This document shows positions 5,562 through 12,094 of a DNA stretch of 12,094 bases, one piece after another. The DNA lies in contig JAJYTL010000072.1 of NCBI GenBank assembly GCA_021793055.1, positions 1-12,094 of the forward strand. Direction: 5' to 3'. The first letter of the stretch is position 1. Each line of letters begins with the position of its first letter. The notes beneath the pieces were generated by a model. The model worked only from the letters and a program-made list of their open reading frames with translations, ran no database searches and was not told the DNA's origin. This stretch comes from Pseudomonadota bacterium (GTDB lineage Bacteria; Pseudomonadota; Alphaproteobacteria; Ferrovibrionales; Ferrovibrionaceae). The position numbers were made by a program, and so were the translations under genes.

Positions 5562-6701
5562 ATGGCAAAAAAAATACTCATTGTTGGTGGCGGGCTTGCG
5601 GGAACGATAGTGGCCAACGGGCTCTGCCGTCAGCTTCGGGAGGAGCTTTCGGCCGGCGGCGTCACCATCACCATGCTCGGCACCTCCGAGAACCACATGT
5701 ATCAGCCGGGCTTGCTCTATGTGCCCTTCGGGCGCATGCGAGAGTCTGAGCTCTTCCGCGAGCAGCGCAAGGTTCTCGACCGGCGCGTGCCCTATTTCGT
5801 CGATCCCGCAAAGCATATCGATGTTGAGAAGAAGATTGTCACGACCGAGGCCGGAAATAGTCACTCCTACGACTTCCTTGTCATCGCCACGGGTTCACGT
5901 ATTCGGCCGGACAATATTCCGGGAATGACAGAGGGCGGTCACTGGTTCTACGACCTCGAGGGTGCCCGGCGCATGCGGGACGCGCTTGATAAGTTCGAGG
6001 GCGGCAAGATCGTGGTCAACATCAACGCCCCGCACAAGTGCCCAGTAGCGCCGCTCGAAGTGACCTTCATGCTGCGCGACTATCTCGCGGGCAAGGGGAT
6101 TTTGGACAAGAGCGAGATCACTTACACCTACCCGATCGGGCGGTTGCACTCGCTGGAGCCGGTGGCGAACTGGGCGGTGCCCGAGTTTCAGCGCCACGGC
6201 ATCAAGTCCGAGACATTCTTCAACACCAAGGCGGTCGATCCCAAGGCGAAGACCATCACCTCAGAGGAGGGCGTAACACTCAACTACGACCTCCTTATCA
6301 CCATTCCACCGCACACCGGCCAGCAGGTCATTCTCGATTCGAATCTCGGCGCCGGCGGATGGGTGCCGACCCAGCGCACTACGCTTCTCCGCGAGGGCTC
6401 GAGCGACGTGTTTGTGGTGGGCGACACGACGAGCCTTCCCATATCCAAGGCGGGCTCGACAGCGCATTTCGAGGCCGACACGATCATCGACAACATAGCG
6501 TCGCTGATCAAGGAGGGACGCTGGGCGCGGCACTATGACGGCAAAGTGTTCTGCTTCGTCGAGACTGGCCTCCATTCCGGCACCTACGTGTGGTTCAACT
6601 ATACGACACCGCCCAATCCCGGGCCGCCCTCGCAGATGGTTCACTGGTTCAAGCTCGCGTACAATCGGCTCTACTGGCTCTCCGCCAGAGGCATGCTGTA
6701 G
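5562..6701 (+). CDS. sulfide:quinone-oxidoreductase-like FAD flavoprotein
   Basis: A 379-residue two-Rossmann flavoprotein of the SQR/flavocytochrome c family. The FAD-binding GGGLAG lies at residues 9-14, the ATG(S) motif at 109-112, and the second FAD contact VVGD at 285-288. Cys160 (HKCPVAPLE) and Cys331 (KVFCFVETG) match the two cysteines that cycle sulfide-derived sulfur in SQR; a third cysteine equivalent to Cys128 of classical type I enzymes is missing. The C-terminal region 360-379 (HWFKLAYNRLYWLSARGML) is amphipathic, suggesting peripheral membrane binding near the quinone pool. No signal peptide is visible, so the protein is cytoplasmic-facing. GGAGGAG upstream supports ATG 5562. 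The paired DUF1641 gene downstream is a familiar neighbour. It may feed persulfide into the TusA/DsrE relay. The SQR subtype, and whether sulfide is the true substrate, are open. Confidence 0.82.
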   Translation: MAKKILIVGGGLAGTIVANGLCRQLREELSAGGVTITMLGTSENHMYQPGLLYVPFGRMRESELFREQRKVLDRRVPYFVDPAKHIDVEKKIVTTEAGNSHSYDFLVIATGSRIRPDNIPGMTEGGHWFYDLEGARRMRDALDKFEGGKIVVNINAPHKCPVAPLEVTFMLRDYLAGKGILDKSEITYTYPIGRLHSLEPVANWAVPEFQRHGIKSETFFNTKAVDPKAKTITSEEGVTLNYDLLITIPPHTGQQVILDSNLGAGGWVPTQRTTLLREGSSDVFVVGDTTSLPISKAGSTAHFEADTIIDNIASLIKEGRWARHYDGKVFCFVETGLHSGTYVWFNYTTPPNPGPPSQMVHWFKLAYNRLYWLSARGML

Positions 6702-6712
6702 GAGGGGCGGTG

Positions 6713-7234
6713 ATGAACGAGGCAGGGATGTCCAATCGGCCCATCGGCGAGATCGAGCGATTGAGCCTAGCGGCGCGCGAGGCCTTGACCGATTCGATGG
6801 TGGAGCGGCTCGCGGTCACCGGCTCGAACGCGCTCGAGCTTCTCGACCGCCTGAATGACGAACAGACAAGCGCCGCCGTGCATGCCTTGATCGATCGGCT
6901 GACCGAGCTCCACAAGGTCGGGGCCCTGGGCACGCTGTTTGATCTGGTGGTGCTGCTGCATGCTGCCTGTAACGCGTCGACCGACAATATCGTCGAACGC
7001 CTGTTCACCTTTTTCGAGCAGATGATCAATACGGTTGGTAACGAGGCTATGGGGCAACTCGCTGAGAACACGCGCGAAGCGCTCGACGTCGCCGCCTCGA
7101 AGAGCGCCAGAATTCCGGCTAAGGGTGGATTCTTGGCGACGCTCTCGCTGCTCTCGAAGCCGGAGGCTCAGCAGAGCCTGATGTTCTTGCTGAGCTTTGG
7201 CGAAAACCTGCGGCAGCGGACGGCAGGCAGGTAG
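6713..7234 (+). CDS. DUF1641-domain protein
   Basis: A 173-residue helical protein with the DUF1641 pattern in its middle (VHALIDRLTELHKVGALGTL, then FDLVVLL). Proteins with this domain are often encoded next to SQR-like flavoproteins and some formate dehydrogenases; their function is unsettled. The domain is thought to help membrane or quinone-side attachment, but that is inference. GGAGG (6702-6706) sits six bases before ATG 6713, and a GTG directly in front is an in-frame alternative. The gene begins 11 bases after the flavoprotein stop, so the two are co-translated. Hydrophobic helices occur around residues 77-90 and 135-165, but no clear transmembrane segment. The stop codon falls within the first copy of a 9-base tandem repeat. 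Confidence 0.75.
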   Translation: MNEAGMSNRPIGEIERLSLAAREALTDSMVERLAVTGSNALELLDRLNDEQTSAAVHALIDRLTELHKVGALGTLFDLVVLLHAACNASTDNIVERLFTFFEQMINTVGNEAMGQLAENTREALDVAASKSARIPAKGGFLATLSLLSKPEAQQSLMFLLSFGENLRQRTAGR

Positions 7235-7248
7235 AGCAGGTAGAGCAG
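7231..7248. repeat. 9-base tandem repeat, two perfect copies
   Basis: GTAGAGCAG occurs twice back to back at 7231-7239 and 7240-7248, the first copy spanning the stop of the DUF1641 gene. It probably arose by slippage. It contributes to the hairpin that follows. Confidence 0.6.
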
Positions 7249-7260
7249 CCTCTGCCTACC
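7239..7260 (+). terminator. hairpin after the DUF1641 gene, possible transcript end
   Basis: GGTAG and GCAG (7239-7243 and 7245-7248, with one bulged A) pair with CTGC and CTACC (7252-7255 and 7256-7260), leaving a CCT loop: nine pairs. It starts five bases after the stop and separates the plus-strand operon from the minus-strand genes. There is no T-run afterwards, so a classical intrinsic terminator is not demonstrated. Confidence 0.4.
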
Positions 7261-7264
7261 CGAT

Positions 7265-7480
7265 CTAGAGTTGATGCCAGCCCGTCCCTTGCTCGAAAGC
7301 GGGCGCGGCGCGATAGATGGTGCTTTCGTGGAATCTCTCGGCGATCAACATCGCGCCGATGGGAAAGTGGTCACTTATGCCTCACGGCAAGGTCATCGCG
7401 GGATGGCCCGTTACGCCGATGGGCGCCGTACTCGCGACGATCTCAAACGCGCTCTGGGTTTGCATGTCGTAACGGAACTG
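7265..7480 (-). pseudogene. remnant of the C-terminal end of an amidase (amidase-signature/GatA-like family)
   Basis: Read on the minus strand, this segment translates as the last roughly 70 residues of an amidase-signature enzyme. It gives SAFEIVASTAPIGVTGHPAM, then TLP, a TGA stop at 7384-7382, GISDHFPIGAMLIAERFHES, TIYRAAPAFEQGTGWHQL and a final TAG. The pattern TAP-x3-TGHPA, then LP-x-G-x-S, PIG and an FEQ...W ending is characteristic of the family. The in-frame TGA replaces the residue between LP and G, often cysteine in relatives. The catalytic Lys-Ser-Ser region is absent. The upstream side abuts the lysR stop at 7493-7495, so the rest of the gene was lost, perhaps when the lysR-apr block joined this site. 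No function is expected. Confidence 0.72.
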
Positions 7481-7492
7481 TCGTCGCGCGTC

Positions 7493-8392
7493 TCATTCCG
7501 GGCGGCCGACATTGGTTAAATACGCAACGAGAGCCTTTTCTGCCGGCGTTGCATGGCGGTCGCGATGGCGGACCAGTGCGTAATCGCGTTGTGGCAAGTC
7601 AATCGGGATCTCGATGAGCTTCCCGGCGGCGATGGCGGAGGCAACAACGTGGCGCGAAATAATCGTCGCGCCGACACCCGCTTCGACGGCTTCGCGCACC
7701 GCCTCGTTACTGGGCAGGACAAGAAAGATATTGAGGTCGTTAAGCGACAGACCCTCGCGCGCAGCCAAGTCTTCTAGCCCACGGCGTGTGCCTGAGCCAC
7801 GCTCGCGGATCACCCAGTTGACGGCGCGAAGGTCGATCTCGCCTGCCGCTTTTACAGGCAAAGGTAACTGACCGGAGCTAACGACCATGACCATGTGATC
7901 GTGGTCGATCCGCCTGCGGATCAACGCCGAATGCTGGGTCGGTCCCTCCACAAGTCCAACATTGACTTCACCTTCCACGACGGCGCTTTCGACCTCGTGC
8001 GTATTACGGATCACGACATTGAGGCGCACGCGCGGATTAGCGCTGTAAAAGGCGGCGAGCCGACGGGGAAGCCAATGTGCCGCAATCGTTTGGCTGGCAG
8101 CGATGGCGACCGGGCCGGCGGGGTTGCCCGCGAGATCCTGCAGCACCGACTGCGCCATAGCAGCACGGTCGAGTACCGCGCGTGCTTCGCGCATGAATAT
8201 TCTGCCGGGCTCGGTTAATTGGATTCCGCGGCCGACACGGTCAAAGAGTTTGACCTGACAGGAAGCTTCCAGCGCCGCAATGGCAGCGGACGCGGCCGAC
8301 TGGCTCATGTTTAGCGCCTCGGCGGCACGCGTGACATGGCCGCGTTGGGCAACCTCTAAGAAAATACGCAGTTGAATCAGGGTCATAGCCAT
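7493..8392 (-). CDS. LysR-type regulator, YeiE-like, divergent from aprMBA
   Basis: A 299-residue LysR-type regulator. Residues 1-62 hold the winged helix-turn-helix (LRIFLEVAQRGHVTRAAEAL, then NMSQSAASAAIAALE). The effector domain covers about 92-295, with the RERGSGTR loop at 196-203. From memory the sequence resembles the YeiE group (SQSAxSAAxxxLE, FDRVG, WxxRERGSGTR), whose Cronobacter member is reported to respond to sulfite. That fits control of aprMBA, whose substrate is sulfite; CysB/CbbR-type alternatives are not excluded. The start is taken as ATG 8392-8390. Upstream codons to 8452 encode an odd aromatic, AT-rich stretch that overlaps the promoter, and ATG 8386 is another option. 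No ribosome-binding site precedes it, and TATAAT lies only ten bases upstream, so the transcript may be nearly leaderless. Confidence 0.85.
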   Translation of the reverse strand: MAMTLIQLRIFLEVAQRGHVTRAAEALNMSQSAASAAIAALEASCQVKLFDRVGRGIQLTEPGRIFMREARAVLDRAAMAQSVLQDLAGNPAGPVAIAASQTIAAHWLPRRLAAFYSANPRVRLNVVIRNTHEVESAVVEGEVNVGLVEGPTQHSALIRRRIDHDHMVMVVSSGQLPLPVKAAGEIDLRAVNWVIRERGSGTRRGLEDLAAREGLSLNDLNIFLVLPSNEAVREAVEAGVGATIISRHVVASAIAAGKLIEIPIDLPQRDYALVRHRDRHATPAEKALVAYLTNVGRPE

Positions 8393-8394
8393 AA

Positions 8395-8415
8395 TTAATC
8401 TATTATATCGATTAA
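8395..8415. promoter_or_regulatory. 21-base palindrome, candidate LysR operator
   Basis: TTAATC (8395-8400) and GATTAA (8410-8415) are perfect inverted halves around nine bases, the geometry of LysR-type binding sites (ATC-N9-GAT, containing a T-N11-A arrangement). It lies between lysR and aprM, immediately upstream of the lysR start and over its TATAAT box, so binding there would suit autorepression and divergent control of aprM. Confidence 0.6.
8402..8407 (-). promoter_or_regulatory. -10 box of the lysR promoter
   Basis: On the minus strand these bases read TATAAT, a perfect sigma-70 -10 hexamer, ten bases before the chosen lysR ATG. A start about seven bases downstream would leave almost no leader. 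The -35 region is weak (TTACTT at 8429-8424). Confidence 0.5.
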
Positions 8416-8445
8416 CATAAGAAAAGTAATAGATAAAAACGTTTG

Positions 8446-8474
8446 TTGTCACTGTCGGCCGCTAAGGATACCCT
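8446..8474 (+). promoter_or_regulatory. possible aprM promoter
   Basis: TTGTCA (8446-8451) and TACCCT (8469-8474) are separated by 17 bases, giving a weak sigma-70-like arrangement about 40 bases before the aprM start. The -35 is good and the -10 poor, as expected for an activator-dependent promoter with the LysR palindrome about 30-50 bases upstream. Confidence 0.3.
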
Positions 8475-8515
8475 AACGGCAAGCTCTGGGGGGTCTGGGG
8501 AGGAGGGAAATATCC

Positions 8516-9352
8516 GTGCTTAATCCGTTCGCCGATCTCTCGGCGTCGATACCGCCGGCTGTCATGCAGGCCTATGTCCTGGTGATGATCGTCCTGGTCG
8601 TCGTCGGCACGCTGTTCGATGTCGTCCATAAAGGCAGCGCTAAGTACTTCTTTGCGAACATGCGCGACTCACAGAAGAAGGCAAAGAGGTCTGTCGGCGG
8701 TGGCGAGAAGATTGCGATCGCGGTGCAAACTGCGGTGGTTGACGTGGCGGCCTCGGGCGAGTTCTGCAATCAGCGCCGCCGTATTGCGCATTTGTTGGGC
8801 ATGTACGGCTTCGTGATTTACGTCGTCTCCACCGCGATCATGGTATTCCGCTATCCGACGCCGGCCGTGGCAACGCCCACCGTCGTGGCGGCGCTGTGGT
8901 ACATCGGCGCACTGATGATCTGCCTCGGCGGCTACTGGTTCTGGTTCTTCATTCGTGTCGATGTCGCCGCCGAAGGTCAATCTCCGTTCCGCCTCATGCG
9001 GGCCGATCTTTTCGTCACCATGCTGGTCTTCAGCGCGACCTTCGGTCTGATCTGGGCTTGGCTGCAGACCGCGGGTGTCGCAGGCTGGGATTATGTGTTC
9101 CTGGCGCTCTACCTTATTGCCAGCACTGTGCTGTTCGGCTCGATCCCATGGTCGAAGTTCTCGCACATGTTCTTCAAGCCAGCTGCGGCGTTCGAGAAGC
9201 GCGTCTCCAAGGCCAATGGCTCGGCCATGAACTTGCCAACGCAGACCCGTGACGATCCTGAACAACAGAAAAGACACTCGATGGAACTGTTGCGAAACGC
9301 TCCGGTGCGAATGGGGCTTGGCATCAAGCGCGAAGCCCCTCGCCACTATTAG
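8516..9352 (+). CDS. aprM: AprM, putative membrane anchor of APS reductase
   Basis: A 278-residue integral membrane protein found with aprBA in sulfur oxidisers that lack QmoABC. It is thought to tie the soluble AprBA heterodimer to the membrane and pass electrons to quinone. Five hydrophobic segments are seen at about residues 16-37, 92-112, 121-147, 165-186 and 190-212. His38, His92 and His217 lie at segment ends; the KFSHMFFKPAAAFEKR stretch resembles the haem-region ends of QmoC/HdrE-type proteins, so some histidines could bind haem (inference). The cytoplasmic C-terminus (about 220-278) is basic and polar. The start is GTG 8516, nine bases after AGGAGG (8501-8506). aprB follows after 45 bases. 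Confidence 0.88.
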   Translation: MLNPFADLSASIPPAVMQAYVLVMIVLVVVGTLFDVVHKGSAKYFFANMRDSQKKAKRSVGGGEKIAIAVQTAVVDVAASGEFCNQRRRIAHLLGMYGFVIYVVSTAIMVFRYPTPAVATPTVVAALWYIGALMICLGGYWFWFFIRVDVAAEGQSPFRLMRADLFVTMLVFSATFGLIWAWLQTAGVAGWDYVFLALYLIASTVLFGSIPWSKFSHMFFKPAAAFEKRVSKANGSAMNLPTQTRDDPEQQKRHSMELLRNAPVRMGLGIKREAPRHY

Positions 9353-9397
9353 GAAGCAGCCTGCACGTTCTATCGGAACAAATAAGGAGCCAGACTT

Positions 9398-9877
9398 ATG
9401 CCGACCTTCGTCTATATGACAAGGTGCGATGGATGCGGACACTGCGTCGACATCTGTCCCTCGGACATCATGCACATCGACAAGACCTATCGGCGCGCCT
9501 ACAACATCGAGCCCAATATGTGCTGGGAGTGCTACTCGTGCGTGAAGGCCTGCCCGCAGCATGCTATCGATGTGCGCGGGTATGGCGATTTCGCGCCGCT
9601 CGGTCACAGCGTTAGCGTTGACCGCGACGAAGAGAAAGGCACGATCGCCTGGAGAATCAAATTCCGCAACGGTACGGAAAAGAATTTCCTGTCGCCCATC
9701 ACCACCAAACCCTGGGGCCAGGCGATCCCTAAGCTCGCGGATGTTCCTGGGCCCAGCCAAGAAATGCGCGATGGTCAGCTGTTGTACAATGAGCCGAAAT
9801 ATATCCGCATGGATGACGGCGGGTTGCACACGCTTGAGTCCACCGGTCTCAAGATGAAGAAAGGTGTGTATTACTGA
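9398..9877 (+). CDS. aprB: adenylylsulfate (APS) reductase beta subunit AprB
   Basis: Iron-sulfur subunit of APS reductase, 159 residues, which carries electrons between FAD in AprA and the membrane partner. The N-terminal ferredoxin domain binds two [4Fe-4S] clusters: Cys10, 13, 16, 20 (CDGCGHCVDIC then P) and Cys42, 45, 48, 52 (CWECYSC then C and P). The middle forms the family's beta-sheet and the C-terminal tail (about 125-159, LYNEPKYIRMDDGGLHTLES) is the arm that wraps around AprA. AAGGAG (9384-9389) precedes ATG 9398 by eight bases. Its TGA overlaps the aprA ATG as TGATG, ensuring one-to-one production. Together with AprM, the context points to the oxidative direction, sulfite plus AMP to APS. 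Confidence 0.96.
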   Translation: MPTFVYMTRCDGCGHCVDICPSDIMHIDKTYRRAYNIEPNMCWECYSCVKACPQHAIDVRGYGDFAPLGHSVSVDRDEEKGTIAWRIKFRNGTEKNFLSPITTKPWGQAIPKLADVPGPSQEMRDGQLLYNEPKYIRMDDGGLHTLESTGLKMKKGVYY

Positions 9878-11745
9878 TGGCTTACCAAACGATCGTCGAA
9901 GACGGCATCGATGTTCTGGTCGTCGGTGCAGGCCTTGGCGGCACTGGTGCCGCTTGGGAGGCCAGGTTCTGGGGCCAGAACAAGAAGATTGTCATCGCCG
10001 AAAAGGCGAATATCGATCGCTCGGGTGCGGTTGCCCAGGGCCTGTACGCCATCAACTGCTACATGGGGACCCGTTGGGGTGAAAATAACCCGGAGGACCA
10101 TGTCCGCTACGCTCGTATCGATCTGATGGGTCTGGTGCGCGAAGACCTGCTATTCGATATGGCCCGTCACGTTGACTCCACGGTGCACCAATTCGAAGAG
10201 TGGGGCCTGCCGATCATGAAGAACCCCGAAACGGGGCGGTATCTGCGAGAGGGGCGATGGCAGATCATGATTCACGGCGAGTCGTACAAGCCCATTGTGG
10301 CCGAGGCCGCAAAGAAATCCGCGGACAAGGTCTTCAACCGCATCTGCGTCACCCATCTTCTGATGGATGAAAGCAAGGAGAACCGGGTTGCAGGTGCCGT
10401 CGGCTTCAACGTACGCACGGGCAACTACCACGTCTTTAAATCCAAGACCGTGATATGCGGCGCGGGTGGCGCCTCCAACATCTTCAAGCCGCGTTCAGTG
10501 GGCGAAGGCTCCGGGCGCACTTGGTATGCGCCCTGGTCGTCCGCGTCTGCGTATGGGCTCATGATCAATGCCGGCGCCAAGATGACGCAGATGGAAAACC
10601 GCATCGTGCTGGCGCGTTTCAAGGACGGTTATGGCCCCGTCGGCGCCTACTTCCTGCACCTAAAGACCTATACGCAGAATGGTCTGGGCGAAGAATATGA
10701 ATCCAGATGGTTCCCCGAACTCCAGAAAATGGTCGGCAAGGAATATCTGGATCCGGAAGCTTCGCACCTAACCCATCGGCCGATCCCGACCTGTCTACGG
10801 AACCATGCCTTGATCAGTGAAGTGAATGCCGGCCGCGGCCCCATTCACATGGTGACCATGCGCGCCTTCCAGGATCCTCATCTGGAAGAGGTCGGTTGGG
10901 AAAACTTCCTCGGCATGACCGTCGGCCAAGCCGTCTTGTGGGCCGCCACCGATGTGGATCCGAAGAACGAGAATCCCGAGCTGACCACGTCCGAGCCCTA
11001 CGTGATGGGCTCCCACGCGACTTGCTCAGGCGCTTGGTGCTCGGGTCCCGAGGACGTTTCTCCGCCCGAGTATTTCTGGGGCTACAATCGCATGACCTCC
11101 ATTGAAGGTCTGTTCGGCGCCGGTGACGCCGTCGGGGGCACGCCGCACGCGTTCTCATCCGGATCTTTCACCGAAGGCCGTCTCGCCGCAAAGGCGGCCT
11201 GCAAGTACATCGACGACGGGAAGGCCGAGGGCATCGTCGTCTCTGAAGATCAGATCGCCCGCCGCAGGAAAGAGATCTATAAGCCGCTTGAGCACTACAA
11301 GGTCTACCGCAATGCAATTGTGGCGGGCGACGTCAACCCGCACTACATCAATCCAAAGCAGGGCCTGGACCGTCTGCAAAAGTTGATGGACGAGTATTGC
11401 GGAGGGGTGACCGTCAACTACATGACTAACGAAAAGCTCCTGAATATAGGGCTCAAGAAACTCAAGATCATGGAGGAAGATCTTGAAAACTTGGCCGCGA
11501 AGGATACTCACGAGTTGCTGCGCGCGTGGGAGTTGAAGCACCGGCATCGTGCGGCGGAGTGCGTGACGCAGCATACTTTGTTCCGCAAGGAAACTCGTTG
11601 GCCGGGTTACTACTACCGGGGTGACGCCATGAAGGTGGACGACGAAAACTGGCACGTGCTGACCGTTTCGCGCCGCGACCCGCAAACCGGTGAATACACC
11701 ATGGAGAAGGCGCCCTGCTATCACTTGGTCGGTGAGGACACGTAG
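9877..11745 (+). CDS. aprA: adenylylsulfate (APS) reductase alpha subunit AprA
   Basis: Catalytic FAD subunit, 622 residues, the usual length for AprA. It interconverts sulfite plus AMP and APS in the cytoplasm; in a sulfur oxidiser it would run from sulfite to APS, with Sat then releasing sulfate and ATP. The FAD-binding GAGLGG lies at residues 17-22, the Ser-Gly-rich DRSGAVAQGLYAINCY segment at 47-62, the conserved RFKDGYGPVGAYFLHL region around 248-263, and the HAFSSGSFTEGRLAAKA FAD/substrate segment around 424-440. The C-terminus (LFRKETRWPGYYYRGD, then NWHVLT and a DP near the end) is intact and characteristic. No frameshift or missing motif is visible. Starts at ATG overlapping aprB. 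Expressed with aprM and aprB. Confidence 0.97.
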   Translation: MAYQTIVEDGIDVLVVGAGLGGTGAAWEARFWGQNKKIVIAEKANIDRSGAVAQGLYAINCYMGTRWGENNPEDHVRYARIDLMGLVREDLLFDMARHVDSTVHQFEEWGLPIMKNPETGRYLREGRWQIMIHGESYKPIVAEAAKKSADKVFNRICVTHLLMDESKENRVAGAVGFNVRTGNYHVFKSKTVICGAGGASNIFKPRSVGEGSGRTWYAPWSSASAYGLMINAGAKMTQMENRIVLARFKDGYGPVGAYFLHLKTYTQNGLGEEYESRWFPELQKMVGKEYLDPEASHLTHRPIPTCLRNHALISEVNAGRGPIHMVTMRAFQDPHLEEVGWENFLGMTVGQAVLWAATDVDPKNENPELTTSEPYVMGSHATCSGAWCSGPEDVSPPEYFWGYNRMTSIEGLFGAGDAVGGTPHAFSSGSFTEGRLAAKAACKYIDDGKAEGIVVSEDQIARRRKEIYKPLEHYKVYRNAIVAGDVNPHYINPKQGLDRLQKLMDEYCGGVTVNYMTNEKLLNIGLKKLKIMEEDLENLAAKDTHELLRAWELKHRHRAAECVTQHTLFRKETRWPGYYYRGDAMKVDDENWHVLTVSRRDPQTGEYTMEKAPCYHLVGEDT

Positions 11746-11783
11746 TAATAGCCGCAGCCGGAAGTTCACATTGAACGTCTGTA

Positions 11784-11820
11784 GGGGCGCAAGAGAACCG
11801 CCAGGGTGCCTGTTGCCCCC
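11784..11820 (+). other. imperfect hairpin downstream of aprA
   Basis: GGGG and GCAA (11784-11792, with a bulged C) pair with TTGC and CCCC (11813-11820) around a 20-base loop. No T-run follows. It lies between aprA and a new start at 11843 and may weaken read-through or stabilise the aprMBA message. Confidence 0.3.
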
Positions 11821-11842
11821 TTAAGGCCACAAAGGACCGTGC

Positions 11843-12094
11843 GTGAACATTATTGAGAAGACCGATGATGAGATAAAGGCCATAGCGGATCTGCTGTGGC
11901 GCGACCTCGTGAAAAACTCCAACCAAGGCAAGTACGGAGAGTTCGCGAAGAATTTCTCCGGTCGTTTGGCGCTTGCTATGGATCAAGTCGAGGCCGGTCG
12001 TCAGTTCTCGCACAGTGAACTGGCCAGAAATTTGTCCGAAGACGCCGATTTTCTTGGCACTATCCGCCGGGGCGAACACGTGCCGGTTCTTTTC
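11843..12094 (+). CDS. unrecognised protein, N-terminal part, running off the right edge
   Basis: An uninterrupted frame of 84 codons from GTG 11843 to the window end, preceded by AAAGGA (11831-11836) at good spacing. The visible part is charged and apparently soluble: MNIIEKTDDEIKAIADLLWR at the start, a WRDLVKNSNQGKYGEF segment, then SHSELARNLSEDADFLGTIR and RRGEHVPVLF. It has no cysteines, no signal peptide and no membrane segment; the pattern suggests two or three helices followed by a beta-strand. I do not recognise the family. It lies 97 bases after aprA on the same strand and may belong to the same transcription unit. An earlier GTG at 11839 is out of frame. Confidence 0.65.
   Translation, partial: MNIIEKTDDEIKAIADLLWRDLVKNSNQGKYGEFAKNFSGRLALAMDQVEAGRQFSHSELARNLSEDADFLGTIRRGEHVPVLF

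Noticed and set aside
8393..8452. N-terminal extension of the LysR protein by 20 residues
   Set aside because: The extension is aromatic and AT-coded, does not resemble LysR N-termini, and overlaps the TATAAT box and palindrome.
8669..9829. Minus-strand open frame of 386 codons
   Set aside because: It lies antisense across aprM and aprB, whose motifs are intact; typical GC-rich shadow frame.
1..12094. tRNA, rRNA, CRISPR arrays, insertion sequences or phage genes
   Set aside because: No cloverleaf, spaced repeat array, transposase or phage-like gene was seen on either strand.

Overview
The window reads as part of a sulfur-oxidation island from a GC-rich, chemolithotrophic or mixotrophic proteobacterium. 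An alphaproteobacterium is plausible, but the sequence alone does not fix the lineage. Nearly every intact gene belongs to one theme: carrying sulfane sulfur on proteins, oxidising it to sulfite in the cytoplasm with an Hdr-like (sHdr) complex, and oxidising sulfite to adenosine phosphosulfate with AprBA.

Left block, bases 1-3473, plus strand. A tail of an upstream gene is followed by hdrC, hdrB, a small unknown protein, the lipoate carrier lbpA, dsrE3A and tusA. The spacing is tight, with start-stop overlaps between the first genes. These are the right-hand genes of an sHdr operon; hdrA and the other hdrC/hdrB pair are expected to the left, outside the window.

Regulatory block, bases 3474-4588. 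An ArsR-family repressor lies between two noncoding stretches of about 340-370 bases. Its two cysteines are 66 residues apart, as in the sulfane-sulfur sensors BigR, SqrR and sHdrR. The left gap carries several inverted repeats. The right gap carries short hairpins and a striking 59-base element of three perfectly nested helices just upstream of a second tusA.

Second transfer block, bases 4589-7234, plus strand. A second tusA (70 of 75 residues identical to the first), a DsrE-family protein, a TusA-like protein with a CPGP motif, a sulfide:quinone-reductase-like flavoprotein and a DUF1641 protein appear to form one operon. It could bring sulfide-derived sulfur into the TusA/DsrE relay.

Boundary, bases 7235-8515. 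A hairpin follows DUF1641. Next, on the minus strand, come the broken 3' end of an amidase gene and a LysR-type regulator resembling the sulfite-responsive YeiE group. The intergenic space between lysR and aprM is AT-rich and holds a 21-base palindrome over a consensus TATAAT box.

Right block, bases 8516-12094, plus strand. aprM, aprB and aprA encode a membrane-linked APS reductase working in the oxidative direction. They are followed by the start of an unrecognised gene that runs off the window. Sulfite released by sHdr would be the substrate of AprBA. ATP sulfurylase (Sat) and Dsr sulfite reductase genes are not in this window.
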